From Albifimbria verrucaria (lineage: Eukaryota; Ascomycota; Sordariomycetes; Hypocreales; Stachybotryaceae), in assembly GCA_020081605.1 (NCBI GenBank), contig JAHREC010000007.1, positions 558,001 through 622,000 of the forward strand: a stretch of DNA of 64,000 nucleotides. The letters run 5' to 3'. The notes beneath the pieces were generated by a model. It did no database searches and was not told the origin of the DNA. It was given only the letters and a program-made list of their open reading frames with translations. The first letter of the stretch is position 1; each line of letters opens with the position of its first letter. A program made the translations under genes and the position numbers. Below, piece after piece: positions 60,295 to 64,000 of the stretch.

Positions 60295-61450
60295 ATGAAG
60301 GGCTCCGTTCTGTCCGCTTTGCTGGCTTCCGTCCCGGCCGTCATGGCCGGCGCCTGGCCCGAGGCCGAGGGCAAGCGCATCAAGTTTAACACGGTCGGAG
60401 GCTACTTCTTGCAGGACGAGCCGACCACCGATCCCAATGGCTTCGACTATGTATGTTGCGCTTCGGATGTCAATCACGAGACTTAGCTAACAGGCTCGCC
60501 AGGCCAATTGGAACTTTGGTCTGCTCAACCGCACCTACTCCACTGACGCCTCCTTTGACCCCGAAGGAACCAAGACGCAGTGGGAGCGGTTCGAGCGGTG
60601 GGTGCGCTACCTCAACGGCAACTGCCGCAACGACGGCTCCTTTCGCTACAAGGTGCTCATCATGGGCCGCCACGGCGAGGGCTGGCACAACGCGGCCGAG
60701 AGCTTCTACGGCACGCCGGCGTGGAACTGCTACTGGGCCGAGCAGACGGGCAACGGCACGGCGCACTGGGACGACCCTCAGCTGACGCCGGCGGGTTACC
60801 GCGAGGCTTACAAGGCGAACCACTACTTCCGCTCGCGCTTCGAGGAGCACGGCATGCCGGCGTTTGAGTCGTACTACTCGTCGCCGCTGACGCGCTGCAC
60901 CGTCACCGCCAACGTGACGTTTGCTGACCTGAACCTGCCCGCGGACCGACCGTTCGCGCCCATTGTCAAGGAGGGCTTCCGCGAGGGCATGACGCTTCAC
61001 ACCTGTAACCACCGTTCCAACAAGACTTTCATCCAGGAGACCGTCCCAGCTGTGCGCTTCGAGCCAGGTTTCACCGAACACGACGAGCTATGGCGATCCG
61101 ACATGAACGAGTCGGAGGAGGCGCAGCGAGCGCGCGCCAAGGCTGTGCTGGACGATGTATTCGCGACCGACGCCGCCACCTGGATCAGCGTCACAGCGCA
61201 CTCGGGCGTCATCACGAAGCTCCTGGAGCAGCTGGGCCACCGCAGCTTCCGCCTGTCGACCGGCCAGATCATCCCGGTTCTTGTCAAGGCCGAGGTGGAG
61301 CAGCCGACTCCTACGAGCACGTTCCCCGCGTACGTGCCGTCGGCGACTTGCACGGTGCCTCCGATCACGAGCAACGCTGCGCAGGGCTGCGTGTGCCCGA
61401 CGGCTTCGGCGACGCTGGCGACCAGCGAGCCTATTGTGACTGGTGCGTAG
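60295..61450 (+). CDS. Secreted histidine phosphatase family protein
   Basis: Phosphoglycerate mutase/histidine phosphatase superfamily member of 367 residues, probably a secreted phosphatase. Signal peptide MKGSVLSALLASVPAVMA. After a 52-bp intron (60451-60502) the catalytic MGRHGEGWHN appears near residue 90-100, and the second catalytic His lies in SVTAHSGV. SSPLTRC provides the phosphate-binding Arg. Pro/Thr/Ser-rich C-terminus with several Cys (TCTVPP, GCVCP), perhaps a linker or wall-associated tail. The frame is intact with no break even though GC is high. The substrate cannot be given; fungal relatives include mutase-like phosphatases and not only phytases. Confidence 0.87.
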
Positions 61451-64000
61451 GGTGTGGTGATGTAATTTGGGTCATATACTGTACTTTGAGTGTATATAAA
61501 TAGTTGTAGCTATATGTCTGAAGGCAAACCTATTTGTGCAAACTGTGGATTTGGAAGTGTTTGTTGTAAGCAGACCGTTCCCATAGTGGACGTCTGTTAA
61601 GGCGCCCTGGCCTGAACCAAATTTGCCCGACATGAATGCCAGAGTACGCTTGAAATTCCGTCTAATTCTTTCCGTGTTTTCCTGCATATGGCAAGTCAGC
61701 CAGCGCTTCTCCGGACACTCAGAGGGGGACTTAATGCGGAAGTAGTGTCGCATGAGATATGATGTAATTCGGACAGATATTTTACTGCAGATTTACACCT
61801 TGGTTATTTAACGGAACGCAAATTTGCGGCGTAAATAATTCAATGACTTAAGTTGCGGATCTGTTTCAATAACCCATGAGAGAACAGGGCGGCTTTTGCA
61901 TAGTCGTACGAGGAGGCTTCCTGCTACCATGATTGGTAACCAATGTTTGGTAGCGTTGGTTGGCTACTAATTTCTGCGACTCTAGGTGTAAGAAAATCCA
62001 GTATCGAGTAACAGCAGTCACGACGAGACTGAGTGATCAGATTATGCTATACGGTTGTAATAACCGCTTAAACATAAAATAGCTTCATAATTTCACTGGC
62101 TATAATCAACAAATCATTGAACCTGTAGATTTTAACTGTCGAATAGGCATCGAAAGCTCATGTCAAGAATACTGGGCGACAGGTGTAAACTTGTGGACTA
62201 ACTTAATGGTTTAGGAAACGAAGCACGTGAGGACAAGCCCGCAGTCTAACATCTAAGATGTCTTGATGTAATGTTATTGAAGACAAGGTAAACACGAGGG
62301 ATTCTAGCCAAAGTTTGAAGCCGTTCAAAATACATTTTAAATTGGTTTTATTACTCTGCGTTTTCAGCATGTTCATTGTTCTCAGTGGCATCCATGTGGT
62401 ATGAGAGCTAGTGCGGAAGCTTGTGGGGTCAATTAGAAGTGATGCATCACGAATCGCTCTTCGTATGCCAAGTTGCCCATCTTTTTTTGTTCAATAATTT
62501 ACCTGATGTATTTAAATGCAATTCAAAGTCTATTCTTTCTGCCTTATCATTGTGTTTCTCTGGATTCAAAATCTGCAGAGTCAGGTCCGGTCTGGACTTG
62601 GCTCGCGATCAACTACCTCTAGGGTAGGCGGTAATCACAGGCCCCGGCCAAATGTCGCAACACGAGATTGAGATTGAAATGGGTCCAACATTGCCAAACC
62701 ACGGCTCCCCACCGCCCCGGATCTTCCGAGTCGATGCGATCTAGGACATTGTGTTAGAAGCTTAGCCGTGATGAACCGCGGGAGACAAAGGCGGCGCATG
62801 ACGACACCTTCACGCTGTCGCGTGTCAGATCTCGTCTTGGACACCGCCCAACAATGGGTTTCAGCAACGCATGCTCCGGAGCTCCGGCGTGGGCCACGAC
62901 TCATGGCTCCCACGCGAGCAATGCAACGTCGTAGCAGTGAGGCACAGCTTCAAGGCAGGGGGGACGAGATGACATGTTTCAGAAAATTGCTCCGAAGGAC
63001 AATGGGGCCTGTGCTAGCTGTAGGTTCATGGCAAGCAAGGCACCACAGCACAGCGCAGCAAAGCACAGGAAAGCAAAGCAGCGCAGTGCAGTGCATGCAT
63101 GGGATGTGCTTTTTGGGTTGTATCAGCAGGGCCCGGTGTTTCATGCCATGCACAAAATACCACATGCCGTGCCATTCGCACTTCCATTTATGTTCCATGG
63201 CTTGGCCCCCGGCGCGGCAAGGGAGCGTCGTGCATTGCATGGAAATCTCTTCTTTTAGCAAACAGGGTGGGCGATCCTTTGTCTTTGGGGTTCTTAATCC
63301 TGGGATGGCCCGGTTTCCCACGAGGGGAGGTTTTTTCTGTTGTTCTTGTCGTCTTGGTATTTGGTTGCGTATCGCCGGCCTTGAGTTGAGTGAGTGAGTT
63401 GTGCTGAGCTGAGCTGTGCTGTACTTGAACTGTGTGGAACTGCCTCTGCTTCTGCTTTGCTTTACTTTGCTTTGCTTTACTTTGGTTAGCTCTGCTTCAA
63501 GGTGAGTGAGTGCTTGCTATTTGTTTGTTTTACTGTGGTGCATCCTTTTTTCGTCCTCCTTTTTTCTCGTCAATTTATTTTTAATTTATTTCCCAACCCG
63601 ATGCTGGACCCTTTTTTCCCCTTCGCTCCTCTTTCTCTTCACTGCTTGTTCAACTAAGTTACCAACTGCCCACTACCTAAAGTACCTCTAATTTACGACT
63701 CCTACTCAAGTACTTTAGGTAGAGCTCACGACTCGTGCTCGTTACCTTACTCATACTCGTCCCATCTCATCTCCTTTCCCCGTCTTATCTGCTGCCTCAC
63801 ATATCTATCGATCTTCTGCCTTCTACCTTCTACCCTTCAACTGTCCAGCCTATTCCTCTCTTCTGCTTCACCGTCACATCGTCCCTTCTTCACCTTGGCT
63901 TCTCCATTATTGGTTCCATTTTTCTCTGTCTCTATCTCTCCCTTATTCTTCTTCTCTGCAGGCGCCTCATTGGCAGAGGGAGGGACCAAAGCAAGCGCCC
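61451..64000. other. Long right-end intergenic region, probably promoter and 5' leader of a gene outside the window
   Basis: 2.5 kb without a supported gene. From about 63400 the plus strand becomes rich in pyrimidines and CTTTG/CTTTA repeats, as in promoters and 5' leaders of highly expressed fungal genes. The 210-codon plus frame at 62768-63397 has no protein features. Confidence 0.5.
63673..63722. repeat. Perfect 13-bp inverted repeat around a 24-nt spacer
   Basis: CTACCTAAAGTAC (63673-63685) and GTACTTTAGGTAG (63710-63722) are exact reverse complements. It lies in the pyrimidine-rich presumed promoter region. Confidence 0.8.

Noticed and set aside
62768..63397. 210-codon plus-strand open frame at the right end
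   Set aside because: Arg/Ser/Cys-rich composition typical of chance frames in repetitive GC sequence; no domain, no intron signals.

Overview
The window looks like a filamentous ascomycete chromosome, most likely a Sordariomycete and possibly Hypocreales (genus inferred only from gene style). Genes carry short introns of about 45-98 bp with GTAAGT-type donors and CTAAC-like branch points, intergenic spaces are 0.3-2.5 kb, and there are fungal-type small secreted proteins, NACHT/ankyrin receptors and a polyketide cluster. No rRNA, tRNA, CRISPR array or intact transposon was recognised.

Layout. 1-7 kb: housekeeping genes on the minus strand, namely a branched-chain aminotransferase cut by the left edge, ethanolamine-phosphate cytidylyltransferase, and a secreted GH16 glucanase. 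8.4-10.9 kb: two small cysteine-containing secreted proteins. 11.2-30 kb: a biosynthetic cluster built around a highly reducing PKS (KS-AT-DH-MT-ER-KR-ACP, no release domain) transcribed divergently from a PLP-dependent alpha-oxoamine synthase. It is followed by an MFS exporter, a short-chain dehydrogenase, a Baeyer-Villiger-type flavin monooxygenase and an alcohol acetyltransferase-like acyltransferase. The PKS plus oxoamine synthase pair is the logic of fumonisin/sphingofungin-type sphinganine analogues: the ACP-bound chain is probably released by decarboxylative condensation with an amino acid, then reduced, oxidised, acylated and exported. The exact product cannot be read from the sequence.

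31-48.4 kb is an accessory, fast-evolving region. It holds a NACHT-ankyrin protein, an unrecognised gene, a PNP-NACHT-ankyrin NLR, a C2H2 zinc finger-ankyrin fusion, a small C2H2 protein, one F-box-like protein and an exon relic of a metallopeptidase. 48.4-50.2 kb is AT-rich and apparently gene-free. 50.2-61.5 kb has an NmrA-like protein, a DUF4267-type membrane protein, uncertain fragments, a secreted HExxH metallopeptidase, a second copy of the F-box-like gene and a secreted histidine acid phosphatase-like protein. The last 2.5 kb looks like the promoter/5' UTR of a gene beyond the right edge.

A caution for every gene model: many conserved genes, including essential ones, are broken by single missing bases, most often in runs of four G or C. 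In six gene models the exon lengths become exact multiples of three once one base per detected break is counted. I therefore read most breaks as assembly errors, not as pseudogenes.
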